A stretch of 64,000 bases of DNA, taken from assembly GCF_030270605.1 (NCBI RefSeq), contig NZ_BSYJ01000006.1:210389-274388 (forward strand), in the 5' to 3' direction. Source of the DNA: Biformimicrobium ophioploci. Its GTDB lineage: Bacteria; Pseudomonadota; Gammaproteobacteria; Pseudomonadales; Cellvibrionaceae. Shown here one piece after another: positions 56,050-64,000 of this stretch (its first letter is position 1; each line of letters opens with the position of its first letter). The notes beneath the pieces were generated by a model. That model had not been told where the DNA came from and did no database searches. It saw nothing but the letters and a program-made list of their open reading frames with translations. The translations under genes and the position numbers were made by a program.

Positions 56050-57498
56050 ATGAAAGCCAAAACCATGCAACGCGCTATTCTGGCAGCCGCGATCAGCGCT
56101 GTCTCCTGCCACACCCTGGCTGCGGGGTTCCAGTTGCAGGAGCACAGCTCCGCGGGACTGGGACGCGCCTTCGCCGCGGAAAACACCATTGGCGACACCG
56201 CGGCCATCGTGATTCGCAACCCGGCGGGCTCTGCGCTATTTGAAGACATCGCCATTTCCGGCGGATTCAATTACGTCAACCCGAACATCTCGGCCCGCGG
56301 CGAAGTCAGCCACTTCCTGGATTTTGAAACCGAAAACGGCGTCAACCGCGTGCCACTCGGTGCGCTGGTGCCCGGCTATGAGCCATTTATTACCAGCGGC
56401 AGCGACTATGTGACCGACGCCTTCGTCCCCAACTTTTCCATCGCGGGCCGCATCGACGATTGCTGGACCTGGGGCTTCGGTGCTTTCTCCAACTACGGTC
56501 TGGAATCCGACTTCTCAAGCGGTTTTGGTGCGCTTGAAGTCGCCGATAAGGCCTCGATTCTGGCGGTCAACCTGGCGCCGTCCATCGCCTACAGCTGGGA
56601 CAACTTTTCTGTCGGCCTGTCGCTGAATGCACTTTACGGTGAAGGCGAATTCCGCACCTCGGTTCCGTTCAATGATGCTAACCCCTTCTTCACCCAGGGC
56701 GGGTTCAGTGGTGGCGAACGTATCCTTGACTACGAGAACGATGGCGACTGGGATTTCAGTTGGACCATCGGCTTCCTCTGGCAGTTCGACGAGCACAGCC
56801 GCCTTGGCTTCAGCTATCAGGACGGCTTCGATTTTGAAGCGGATGGCGATATCAGGTCAGACCTCAACAGCCTGATCGACCTGGCCAGCGCTGACCTTAC
56901 CATCGACATACCAGGCATCTGGGAACTGGGTTTCTACCACCGCTTCAATGACGAGTGGGGCTTCGCCGCAGGCGTCATGTACACCGAGTGGGATGACTTT
57001 CAGGAACTGGTCCTGAGCGATGTGCGCACCCAGGTAAACAACCCGGTTACCGGCGAGCGTATCGTGATCGAGGAGCTGACGCTTAAGGAAGAGGATTTCG
57101 AGAGCAACTGGCGCGCAAGCTTCGGCCTCGAGTGGTACCCCTGCCCCGAAGTGACCTGGCGTGCGGGTTTTGCCTGGGATGAAGGCACCGCACAGGCTGG
57201 ACTGCGGTCCGCCGAGAGCCTTGGGGACCTGAGTGATATCTCCTACCGGACGCTGTCGATTCCGGATACTGATCGCTGGTGGGTATCCTTCGGCGGCACC
57301 TATCGCTGGGACCAAAATTTCAGTATCGATGCCGGCTTCAGCTACCTGTGGGGTGACGATGAATCCGTCATCGAGGAATTCAGCTTCCCGGTGGACCCGG
57401 TAAACCAGCCCGGTGTCAGTGGCACCACGCGCTTTGATGGTGGCACCACCGAAACCGAAGCGTGGCTGTTCGGCGTCAACTTCAATTACACCTTCTAG
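56050..57498 (+). CDS. FadL/OmpP1/TodX family outer-membrane transporter
   Basis: 482 residues. The signal peptide (MKAKTMQRAILAAAISAVSCHTLA) leads into the characteristic FadL N-terminus AGFQLQEHSSAGLGRAFAAENTIGDTAAIVIRNPAGSALFEDIAIS, the hatch with NPA. The rest is a 14-strand-type barrel ending in Phe (NFNYTF). It imports long-chain fatty acids or hydrophobic compounds across the outer membrane. GGAGAGGAG precedes ATG 56050. A bidirectional terminator follows. Confidence 0.92.
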   Translation: MKAKTMQRAILAAAISAVSCHTLAAGFQLQEHSSAGLGRAFAAENTIGDTAAIVIRNPAGSALFEDIAISGGFNYVNPNISARGEVSHFLDFETENGVNRVPLGALVPGYEPFITSGSDYVTDAFVPNFSIAGRIDDCWTWGFGAFSNYGLESDFSSGFGALEVADKASILAVNLAPSIAYSWDNFSVGLSLNALYGEGEFRTSVPFNDANPFFTQGGFSGGERILDYENDGDWDFSWTIGFLWQFDEHSRLGFSYQDGFDFEADGDIRSDLNSLIDLASADLTIDIPGIWELGFYHRFNDEWGFAAGVMYTEWDDFQELVLSDVRTQVNNPVTGERIVIEELTLKEEDFESNWRASFGLEWYPCPEVTWRAGFAWDEGTAQAGLRSAESLGDLSDISYRTLSIPDTDRWWVSFGGTYRWDQNFSIDAGFSYLWGDDESVIEEFSFPVDPVNQPGVSGTTRFDGGTTETEAWLFGVNFNYTF

Positions 57499-57515
57499 GC
57501 GATACAAATCGCGCA

Positions 57516-57550
57516 AACAAAAGAGCCGGGCATCGCCCGGCTCTTTTGTT
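57516..57550. terminator. Bidirectional terminator between the FadL-type and M2 peptidase genes
   Basis: ACAAAAGAGCCGGGC, loop ATC, GCCCGGCTCTTTTGT: a perfect 15-bp stem with A and T runs at its ends, between convergent genes. Confidence 0.93.
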
Positions 57551-57590
57551 AACGGGAACTTTTTTGACGCCCGCTTCCAATCAATCCCTG

Positions 57591-59453
57591 TTATTCCCAA
57601 CCGCAGTTGCGCCCCTTGTTCTGCTCCTCCAGGTAAGTCATTAACGGCTGGAAGTAATCGATGATCGCAGAAGCATCGAGCTCACGCTGACCGGTCAGAG
57701 CTTCCATCGCATCCTGCCATGGCTGGCTGCTGCCCATTTCCATCATCGCACGCAGCCTCTCGCCAGCCGCATCATTGCTATAGATCGAACAGCGATGCAG
57801 CGGCCCCTCAAAGCCCGCTGTCTCACACAATGCACGGTGGAACTGGAACTGCTGGATGAATGCCAGGAAATAACGCGTGTACGGTGTATTGCCCGGGATA
57901 TGGTATTTGGCACCCGGATCAAAGTCCGCTTCGGTGCGCTCTACCGGAGCTTCAATGCCCTGGTACTTTTCACGCAGAGCCCACCAGGCCTTGTTGTAAT
58001 CTTCCGGGGAAACCTCACCGTTAAAGACCTGCCAGCGCCACTTGTCCACCAGTAGACCGAACGGCAGGAAGGCGATCTTGTCCAGCGCCATCTGCATCAG
58101 GTAACCGATGTCCTTGTCTGCACCCGGCTCCTCATTGAGCAAACCAATTTCCATCAGGTACTTGGGTGTAATGGACAACGCCACGGTATCGCCGACCGCC
58201 TCGTGGAAGCCATCGTTGGCGCTACCCTGGAACAGGATCGGTTGCTGGTTATAGGCGCGCTGGTAGAAATTGTGGCCAAGTTCATGGTGGACGGTGTTGA
58301 ACTCTTCCCCGGTCTTCTGGATACACATCTTGATGCGCAGGTCGTCCTTGTAATCCAGGTTCCAGGCGCTGGCATGGCACACCACTTCACGGTCGCGCGG
58401 CTTGGAGAACTGCGAGCGCTCCCAGAAAGTTTCCGGCAGAGGCTCGAAGCCCAGCGAGGTAAAGAATTTCTCTCCGGTACGGACCATTTCCATCTCGTCC
58501 ATGCCGGCTTTTTCAATCAGCGCCGTCAGGTCGTAGGGCGCTTCAGCACCTTCCGGCTTCACCAGGTCATAAACGTTACCCCAGGTCTGCGCCCACATGT
58601 TGCCGAGCAGGTGCGCGGGGATCTTGCCGTCTGCCGGCACAACATCGTCCCCGTAGTGTTTGTTGAGCCCATCGCGCACAGCGCAATGCAGCGCATCGTA
58701 CAGCGGCTTGACTTTATTCCACTGCGCATCCACATCGGCAGCAAAAGCATCCGGTTCCATATCGTACTTGGAGCGCCAGAAAACACTCAGGTTGTCGTAA
58801 CCGAGTTCCTGCGCGCCGGCATTGCCGATTTCCACCTGACGCTGGTAAAGCGGGCGCATTGGGGGAGAAACCTTGCGCCAGCCCACCCACAGTTCCTTTA
58901 ACAATTCCGGTTCGCGATCTTTCGCCATAATGGCGGTCATGTCAGTGAGGGAATAGCACTTCTGCGCATCCCCTTCCCCACTGCAGTATTTGCCCGCGCC
59001 GTACATACCGGTCAGCTTCGACATGATATCGGCCAGCTCTGCAGTCATCGCTTCGTCCTGCGGTGCTGGAATCACCAGTACCTGCTTGAGCTTGTCCAGC
59101 TTGCGGCGTGTTTCCGCGTCCAGATCCAGGCTGTCAAACCGGGCAGCCTCGGCGGCAAGCTTGACCGCGAGCGCGGTGCCTCGCTCCGAAACCTTGGCCT
59201 CAATAAACTGACTGTCGATATTGATATAGGTCTGGGCCACCCATGCGGCGTGCGCACCCTCGATACCAATATCCTTCAGAGACTTTTCCGCAGCTTCAAG
59301 AAATGCCTTGGCATCCGCGGCTGTCGGTTTTGCACCTTCCTGAGCGGAGTTGGCAGCTGCGGCCTGCGGCGCGCTGGTGGTAGTGGATTCCTGTTCCGGG
59401 GCACAGGCAGTCAGGGCTGCGGCAGCGCCCAGGGCAATTACCAGTTTTTTCAT
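57591..59453 (-). CDS. M2 family metallopeptidase (ACE-like peptidyl-dipeptidase) lipoprotein
   Basis: 620 residues. The signal peptide ends in lipobox ALTAC and is followed by a Ser/Thr/Ala-rich linker. The zinc motif HEXXH is seen as HHELGH near residue 390, with the third ligand Glu in the downstream segment NDGFHEAVGD, as in angiotensin-converting enzyme. The family is common in marine gammaproteobacteria such as Microbulbifer. It probably removes dipeptides from the C-terminus of imported peptides in the envelope. ATG 59453 has GAGGA; an earlier in-frame start lacks a signal. Confidence 0.92.
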   Translation of the reverse strand: MKKLVIALGAAAALTACAPEQESTTTSAPQAAAANSAQEGAKPTAADAKAFLEAAEKSLKDIGIEGAHAAWVAQTYINIDSQFIEAKVSERGTALAVKLAAEAARFDSLDLDAETRRKLDKLKQVLVIPAPQDEAMTAELADIMSKLTGMYGAGKYCSGEGDAQKCYSLTDMTAIMAKDREPELLKELWVGWRKVSPPMRPLYQRQVEIGNAGAQELGYDNLSVFWRSKYDMEPDAFAADVDAQWNKVKPLYDALHCAVRDGLNKHYGDDVVPADGKIPAHLLGNMWAQTWGNVYDLVKPEGAEAPYDLTALIEKAGMDEMEMVRTGEKFFTSLGFEPLPETFWERSQFSKPRDREVVCHASAWNLDYKDDLRIKMCIQKTGEEFNTVHHELGHNFYQRAYNQQPILFQGSANDGFHEAVGDTVALSITPKYLMEIGLLNEEPGADKDIGYLMQMALDKIAFLPFGLLVDKWRWQVFNGEVSPEDYNKAWWALREKYQGIEAPVERTEADFDPGAKYHIPGNTPYTRYFLAFIQQFQFHRALCETAGFEGPLHRCSIYSNDAAGERLRAMMEMGSSQPWQDAMEALTGQRELDASAIIDYFQPLMTYLEEQNKGRNCGWE

Positions 59454-59559
59454 TATTTTCCTCGTTATTCCGGCCAATTGGTCGGCAGTGACCCGGAGTT
59501 TATAACACAAACGAGGAATCGAATGGCGAAGAGAACAGGAGACGAAAGCAGGGAAGGTT

Positions 59560-59674
59560 TGGGTGGCGGCCTAACCAGCACACCCTCGGCACATGATACC
59601 ACTGCTACCGTTGCTCCCTTCCGGGCCTGGCGGAGTTCACAGCTGTTCATTGCGAGGGGACCGGAGAGGCCACC
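59560..59674 (-). ncRNA. ffs: Bacterial small SRP RNA (4.5S RNA)
   Basis: On the minus strand the sequence contains the hallmark helix 8 tip GCCAGGCCCGGAAGGGAGCA followed by ACGGTAGC, i.e. the GGAA tetraloop and asymmetric loop that bind Ffh. The ends pair: GGTGGCC at the 5' end with GGCCGCCACC at the 3' end. The approximate length of 115 nt fits the small bacterial SRP RNA. End positions are set by the terminal pairing. A minus-strand GATAAT lies upstream as a possible -10. No tRNA lies beside it. Confidence 0.9.
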
Positions 59675-59704
59675 ATCGAGAACCTGCATCAATGCTGCAG
59701 GAGC

Positions 59705-59725
59705 GGCGCATTATCCTGACAATGG
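59705..59725 (-). promoter_or_regulatory. Possible promoter of ffs
   Basis: On the minus strand GATAAT (in CAGGATAATGCG) lies about 35 bases before the mature 5' end of ffs, which would leave a short processed leader. TTGCGT is 17 bases further upstream as a weak -35. Confidence 0.35.
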
Positions 59726-59753
59726 CACCTAAACGCAAGTGCCCAGATAAGAG

Positions 59754-59759
59754 TATAAT
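59754..59759 (+). promoter_or_regulatory. Possible -10 of the PTPS-like gene
   Basis: Perfect TATAAT, 58 bases before the start at 59818. No good -35 is present at 16-18 bases. Confidence 0.4.
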
Positions 59760-59817
59760 GCGGCCTGAATAGTCATTACCCAACCCTTAGCCAAACGTCC
59801 GAAAGTAACCCCGCGCC

Positions 59818-60675
59818 ATGCACTTATTTGTCGATAACCTGATCAATGTTGACTTCAGCTTTCTCGATCCCGACAGGGGCATCGTAGGAGAAACCTGGCT
59901 GGCGCACGCCACACTGGACGGTGCGCTGGATAGCCAGGGAATGGTCTGTGACTTCGGAGTCGTGAAGAAAACCCTGCGCAGCTGGCTGGACGAGGAAATC
60001 GATCATCGCCTGCTCGTTCCGCTGCAGGCGCCGGAACTACAACTCACCCAAGACAGCGACGATGCCGTAAAACTGGAATGGCGACTCGGGTCTGGCGAGA
60101 CCATTGTCGTGAAAGGCCCCCGACAGGCATTTGCGCTGGTTGACGCCCCGCGGATTACCGAAGACTCGGTCGCACGCTGGGCCGTGACGCAACTCGCAAA
60201 TGAGTTCCCAACACAGGTCGAACGTCTCGAATTGCGCTTTACCTGTGAACCGATTGACGGCGCTTTCTATCATTACAGCCACGGCCTGAAGAAGCACGCT
60301 GGCAACTGCCAGCGTATCGCCCACGGTCACCGATCGCGTATTGAAGTCTTCCTCGACGATATGCGCTCAGGGGCGGAAGAATCCCGCTGGGCCCAGCGCT
60401 GGCAGGATATTTATCTGGGTACGCGCGAAGATCTTGGTAACGATGAAACCGCGACACAGTTCGAATTTGCCTATGTTGCCCAGCAGGGTGACTTTTCCCT
60501 CAGCATCCCCGCGCGCATGTGTGAACTGATTGATACGGACTCCACGGTTGAACACCTGGCACAGTACATTGCCGATCGCATTGCCGAGCAGCATCCGGGT
60601 CGCACCGTGCGTGTGCGGGCTTTTGAGGGGCTCGGCAAAGGCGCAATAGCGACCTCTCACAAACCGGAACAGTAA
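59818..60675 (+). CDS. Two-module 6-pyruvoyl-tetrahydropterin synthase / QueD-like protein
   Basis: 285 residues formed by two degenerate PTPS modules. The first half (1-145) lacks the zinc ligands but keeps GMVCDFGVVKKTLRSWLDEEIDHRLL with Asp62-His63. The second half (146-285) holds the zinc-site set His155 (YSHGL), Cys164, and HGH at 169-171, plus Glu270 (VRAFEG), but lacks the DFGxLK and Asp-His segment. The two halves together therefore supply one complete catalytic set. QueD makes 6-carboxy-tetrahydropterin for queuosine; no queC/queE are nearby. It might be an intramolecular dimer. Confidence 0.8.
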   Translation: MHLFVDNLINVDFSFLDPDRGIVGETWLAHATLDGALDSQGMVCDFGVVKKTLRSWLDEEIDHRLLVPLQAPELQLTQDSDDAVKLEWRLGSGETIVVKGPRQAFALVDAPRITEDSVARWAVTQLANEFPTQVERLELRFTCEPIDGAFYHYSHGLKKHAGNCQRIAHGHRSRIEVFLDDMRSGAEESRWAQRWQDIYLGTREDLGNDETATQFEFAYVAQQGDFSLSIPARMCELIDTDSTVEHLAQYIADRIAEQHPGRTVRVRAFEGLGKGAIATSHKPEQ

Positions 60676-60708
60676 ATTTCGCTCCGGTAATCTTGCGGCA
60701 ATATTTCG

Positions 60709-60726
60709 CAGTCACAATTCTGTCAT
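60709..60726 (+). promoter_or_regulatory. PhoB-box-like site before gapdh-arsJ
   Basis: CAGTCAC, AATT, CTGTCAT: two direct heptamers with a four-base AT-rich spacer, matching 15 of 18 positions of the PHO-box consensus (CTGTCAT-A[AT]A[TA]-CTGTCA[CT]). It lies 42 bases upstream of the gapdh start. Phosphate-starvation control is an inference. Confidence 0.55.
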
Positions 60727-60767
60727 CGTCAAATAAGCAATAAAGACCCGGGAAAAGGTATCTGAAC

Positions 60768-61772
60768 ATGGCATTGAAAGTCGGCATCAACGGATTCGGC
60801 CGCATGGGGAAACTGGCTCTGCGTGCCGGTTGGGGCAACCCAGAGTTGGAATTTGTCCAGATAAACGACCCTTCCGGGTCGGCCGAAGTATTTGCGCACT
60901 TGCTGGAGTTCGACTCTGTGCACGGCCACTGGGGCCATGACATCAGTGCCGATAGCGATTCCATCACGGTCGACGGCCGTGAGCTGGCATTTACCCGCAA
61001 CAACAACATCTCCGAAACTGATTGGTCCGGCTGCGACCTCGTCATTGAGGCGTCCGGCAAGTTCAAGACTGCGGCAGAATTACAGGCGTACCTGGATCAG
61101 AGCGTAAAACGCGTCGTGGTTACTGCACCCGTCAAGGACGCTGGCGTGCTCAATGTCGTCATGGGTGTGAACCAGCACCTGTTTGAACCGGCAAAGCACC
61201 CGATCGTTACCGCTGCATCCTGTACGACCAACTGCCTTGCGCCAGTGGTGAAGGTGATACAGGAAAACTTCGGTATCAGGCACGGCAGCATGACGACCAT
61301 TCATTGCCTGACCAATACCCAGACCATTCTCGACGGCGCCCACAAGAATCCTCGCCGTGCGCGGGCCTGCGGGGACAATCTGATTCCCACGACGACCGGT
61401 TCCGCCAAGGCGATCACGCAGATTTTTCCGGAGCTCAGCGGACGCCTGAACGGGCACGCCGTTCGGGTGCCGCTGGCAAATGCTTCACTGACCGATTGTG
61501 TGTTCGAGGTGGAGAATGCCACCGATGCCGAAAGCGTCAATGCCGCACTGGCAGAGGCCGCGAACGGCCCATTGAAAGGCGTGCTCGGCTACGAGACCCG
61601 CCCGCTGGTCTCTGTCGATTATCGTACCGACCCCCGTTCCAGCATCATCGACGCGCCCTCCACCATGGTCATCAACGACACCCAGGTAAAAATCTACGCC
61701 TGGTACGACAATGAGTGGGGCTATATCAATCGCACCGTCGAATTGGCGGAGCTGGTCGGCAAAGCCGGTTAA
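60768..61772 (+). CDS. ArsJ-associated glyceraldehyde-3-phosphate dehydrogenase
   Basis: 334 residues with NAD site [15 protein letters not shown] near 5-20 and the catalytic Cys in [15 protein letters not shown] near 150. The [15 protein letters not shown] type of N-terminus is that of the ArsJ-linked group. In arsenate detoxification the enzyme uses arsenate in place of phosphate to form 1-arseno-3-phosphoglycerate. Its stop overlaps the arsJ start by one base (TAATG), so the pair is coupled. A central glycolytic role is less likely. Confidence 0.9.
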   Translation: MALKVGINGFGRMGKLALRAGWGNPELEFVQINDPSGSAEVFAHLLEFDSVHGHWGHDISADSDSITVDGRELAFTRNNNISETDWSGCDLVIEASGKFKTAAELQAYLDQSVKRVVVTAPVKDAGVLNVVMGVNQHLFEPAKHPIVTAASCTTNCLAPVVKVIQENFGIRHGSMTTIHCLTNTQTILDGAHKNPRRARACGDNLIPTTTGSAKAITQIFPELSGRLNGHAVRVPLANASLTDCVFEVENATDAESVNAALAEAANGPLKGVLGYETRPLVSVDYRTDPRSSIIDAPSTMVINDTQVKIYAWYDNEWGYINRTVELAELVGKAG

Positions 61773-62974
61773 TGCTGGCACAGCTCTCACCGGCCATCCG
61801 CCAGTACCTGCTGGTAACCGGTAACTACTGGGCATTCACCCTTACTGACGGCGCTCTGCGCATGTTGGTGGTGCTCTATTTTCACGAGCTCGGGTACAAG
61901 CCACTCGAGATTGCCCTGCTGTTTATCTTTTACGAATTCTTTGGCGTGGTCACCAACCTGGTTGGTGGCTGGTTGGGTGCTCGACTGGGCCTGAACCGGA
62001 CCATGAATATCGGTTTGGCCTTGCAGGTCGCCGCCCTGCTGATGCTGGCGGTGCCGGATACCATGCTCAGTATTCCCTGGGTCATGGCCGCGCAGGCCCT
62101 CTCCGGCATCGCCAAAGACCTGAACAAGATGAGTGCCAAGAGTGCGATCAAGTTCCTGGTCCCTGAGAATGCACAGAGCAAGCTATACCGCTGGGTAGCA
62201 CTGCTGACCGGATCCAAAAACACACTGAAGGGCATCGGCTTCTTTATGGGTGGCGCCCTGCTCGCGCTGCTGGGCTTTCGCGGTGCGGTCATCACCATGG
62301 CGAGCGCCCTGGCACTCGTGTGGCTATTTAGCGTAATGTTCCTTCGAGGTGACATTGGCAAGGCCAAGTCTAAGCCCAAGTTCACGCATATCTTTTCCAC
62401 CAGTCGCACCGTTAACATCCTGTCCGCTGCACGGTTTTTCCTCTTTGGTGCACGGGACGTCTGGTTTGTAGTGGCCCTGCCAGTCTTTCTCAGCAGCCAG
62501 CTCGGCTGGGGACACCCTAGGACCAGTGCATTTCTCGCTGCGTGGATCATCGGCTACGGCATAGTGCAGGCATTGGCGCCCCGCATCACGGGGCTTCGTA
62601 ATGACAGCACCGCCTCAGACCACGGCGCCGCGCGATGGGCAGCACTATTGATGTGCGTGCCAGCCGGCATTGCGCTGTCATTCACCTATGCCGATGACCC
62701 TGCCCCTTACCTGCTCTGGGGTCTGGCGCTGTTCGGGGTGCTGTTCGCCATCAATTCCGCACTGCACAGTTACCTCATTGTGCGCAGTGCCAAGGCAGAT
62801 GGCGCCTCCCTGGATATCGGTTTTTATTACATGGCCAACGCCGGCGGCAGGCTCATCGGCACCCTGCTCTCGGGCTGGTTATACCAGTCATACGGTATGG
62901 CTGCGTGCCTGTGGGTATCTGCAGGGTTCCTCCTCATATCCGCCATATCAGTACAGCGGCTTCGTCATGCCTAG
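61772..62974 (+). CDS. arsJ: Organoarsenical efflux MFS transporter ArsJ
   Basis: MFS permease of 400 residues with about 12 transmembrane segments. The N-terminus QYLLVTGNYWAFTLTDGALRMLVVLYFHELGYKPLEIALLF is characteristic of ArsJ. The protein exports 1-arseno-3-phosphoglycerate, which breaks down outside to arsenate. Co-translated with the GAPDH (TAATG overlap). No arsR, arsB or acr3 occurs in the window, so regulation would need an outside factor such as PhoB. Confidence 0.92.
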   Translation: MLAQLSPAIRQYLLVTGNYWAFTLTDGALRMLVVLYFHELGYKPLEIALLFIFYEFFGVVTNLVGGWLGARLGLNRTMNIGLALQVAALLMLAVPDTMLSIPWVMAAQALSGIAKDLNKMSAKSAIKFLVPENAQSKLYRWVALLTGSKNTLKGIGFFMGGALLALLGFRGAVITMASALALVWLFSVMFLRGDIGKAKSKPKFTHIFSTSRTVNILSAARFFLFGARDVWFVVALPVFLSSQLGWGHPRTSAFLAAWIIGYGIVQALAPRITGLRNDSTASDHGAARWAALLMCVPAGIALSFTYADDPAPYLLWGLALFGVLFAINSALHSYLIVRSAKADGASLDIGFYYMANAGGRLIGTLLSGWLYQSYGMAACLWVSAGFLLISAISVQRLRHA

Positions 62975-63047
62975 TATCACGGCCCCACTTTTGGCGCGGC
63001 AATTCCGATAATCAGGTACGGCTGTACTAGCTTTGATAGGTCAGACT

Positions 63048-63061
63048 ATCGAGGCCTCGAT
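63048..63061. promoter_or_regulatory. Palindrome overlapping the ribosome site
   Basis: ATCGAGGCCTCGAT, a perfect 14-bp dyad that ends two bases before the ATG at 63064 and contains the GAGG ribosome site. Confidence 0.4.
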
Positions 63062-63063
63062 CA

Positions 63064-63747
63064 ATGCTGCGTACAGCCTGTTTCTTGCTTGCTACCACCC
63101 TTGCTTGCAACCTCCTGCCTGCTATCGCGTTCGCTGCTGAGCGCGACATCTATTTCGGCACCGCATTCATGGAGTCATGGACCAGTGTGAATGAGGTCGA
63201 GACGACACCGGCCGGAGACATGGTCGATGACGGCGAAGACGATGCTGTGAGCTCCCTCGGCTTTGCACTCGGGCTCGAACGAAACACCTGGCGCTACGAG
63301 CTTGAATATCTTTACCGCTATCGTTTCGATCTGAACCTCGACGGTGAGATCATGCGCTATTACCCCAAGCACATGAATAACCTCAACAGCCAATCCATCA
63401 CCCTGAATATATTGAAAGATATCGGGATTTTTACCGGCGGCCGCTTTTTTGCCGGCGTCGGCATCGGCACAATTAGAAATCGCTCGGAGAGCGACGTGCT
63501 TGTCCCGATCCGCGGGGTTGGTGAAGTAAAGTTTTATAAAAAAAATACTGTCCGCGACCTGACCTGGAACCTGCAGATAGGCTGGCAGAAGACCCTGGCA
63601 TCCGGAAATAGCTGGCTATTCAGCTATCGCTATGCCGATCTCGGGGAAATAGATAGTGGGCAGATGGACGACCCGACCGGATACCGCTTCAAAACCGACA
63701 GCTATGTCAGTCACGATTTTTCCGTGGGGTACCGTTTTTCTTTCTAG
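63064..63747 (+). CDS. Outer-membrane beta-barrel protein of unknown function
   Basis: 227 residues. Signal peptide (MLRTACFLLATTLACNLLPAIAFA) followed by alternating aromatic and polar strands typical of an 8-strand-type barrel, ending DFSVGYRFSF with a terminal Phe. It sits 89 bases after arsJ on the same strand, so it may belong to the same operon. I do not recognise its family, and a role in arsenic handling is only suggested by position. Confidence 0.75.
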   Translation: MLRTACFLLATTLACNLLPAIAFAAERDIYFGTAFMESWTSVNEVETTPAGDMVDDGEDDAVSSLGFALGLERNTWRYELEYLYRYRFDLNLDGEIMRYYPKHMNNLNSQSITLNILKDIGIFTGGRFFAGVGIGTIRNRSESDVLVPIRGVGEVKFYKKNTVRDLTWNLQIGWQKTLASGNSWLFSYRYADLGEIDSGQMDDPTGYRFKTDSYVSHDFSVGYRFSF

Positions 63748-63786
63748 CGGTTTAGTAGAGGGTTGATGTGAAAAGTCCGGCGGAGT

Positions 63787-63940
63787 GATGACCTACGCTG
63801 ATCTGCCGCTATGCGGCATCCGCCAGCTGAGGAACCTGACTAACCAGCGTAGCTGGTTTGGGCGCCGGAGCTTGCGACGGCGGGGCGCAGCCCCGAGCGC
63901 AGCGAGTCACCATGACCGTACCGCGCAGCGGTAGGTCATC
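63787..63940. repeat. Array of short hairpins between inverted repeats
   Basis: GATGACCTAC (63787-63796) and GTAGGTCATC (63931-63940) bracket a non-coding stretch. Inside are four hairpins with 6-7 bp stems and three-base loops: TGCCGC-TAT-GCGGCA, AACCAGC-GTA-GCTGGTT, CGGGGC-GCA-GCCCCG and TACCGC-GCA-GCGGTA, the last overlapping the outer arm. The stretch could be a repeat element or a structured RNA. Confidence 0.7.
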
Positions 63941-63954
63941 GGCAGGCGGGAATG

Positions 63955-63992
63955 AAAAAAGCCCTGACCGCGCTAGCGATCAGGGCTTTTGG
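63955..63992. terminator. Terminator at the right edge
   Basis: AAAAGCCCTGA, a 12-base loop and TCAGGGCTTTT form an 11-bp stem with A and T runs, so it can work in both directions. It lies after the hairpin array. Confidence 0.8.
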
Positions 63993-64000
63993 AATGAAAG

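Overview
The window is a GC-rich, densely coded chromosomal segment of a marine-type gammaproteobacterium. The evidence is the gene content (guaBA, xseA, hda, purMN, sppA, DUF2066/DUF2069/DUF3108/DUF3301 proteins), several TonB-dependent receptors and exported metallopeptidases. The mix resembles Cellvibrionales such as Microbulbifer or Halieaceae, but that placement is an inference from gene content and not a phylogeny. I see no prophage, plasmid, CRISPR, transposase or toxin island. Most of the window is core or lineage-typical sequence.

Layout. 1-4704 (minus): amidohydrolase-gloA, a terminator, patatin-like lipase, GntR regulator, small DUF6122 membrane protein and the 5' part of aspA. 4884-9638: glutathione transferase, a large M16 lipoprotein peptidase, REP-like palindromes and leucine-type dehydrogenase. 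10001-16210: RNase II-family rnb with pepD, a 0.67 kb non-coding stretch with a DnaA-box-like cluster, then a His-rich TonB receptor. 16250-24442: guaBA (minus), divergent xseA, an MltF-like lytic transglycosylase with two binding modules, and a quinone oxidoreductase. 24683-34350: second TonB receptor, pdxH, a 2-ketoarginine-decarboxylase-type enzyme with an aldehyde dehydrogenase, then a small unknown gene with kbl-tdh for threonine catabolism. 34424-40565: glutamate-synthase-like protein coupled to an NhaP-type antiporter, GIY-YIG, DUF3301, a saccharopine-dehydrogenase-like enzyme and an SLC13 permease.

40594-47836 (all minus) looks like an envelope-stress locus: YihY, a TlpA-like lipoprotein, an 11-residue-repeat secreted protein, an ECF sigma factor with DUF3619/DUF3106 partners, a glycine-zipper protein, a PepSY protein and a PhoPQ-like two-component system. 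47962-57498 holds arsC, wrbA, DUF2069, sppA, hda, DUF2066, purMN, DUF3108 and a FadL-type porin. 57591-63747 holds an ACE-like M2 dipeptidase, the SRP RNA gene, a two-module 6-pyruvoyl-tetrahydropterin-synthase-like protein, and the gapdh-arsJ arsenate-detoxification pair followed by a beta-barrel protein. The window ends in an array of short hairpins and a terminator.

The most interesting signals are: the PHO-box-like site in front of gapdh-arsJ; the PTPS protein whose catalytic residues are divided between two degenerate halves; the hendecad-repeat secreted protein; the DnaA-box-like cluster at 13647-13681; the SD-sequestering hairpin in front of the unknown gene at 31600; and the triloop hairpin array at 63787-63940. 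No wholly new defence or mobile system is evident.
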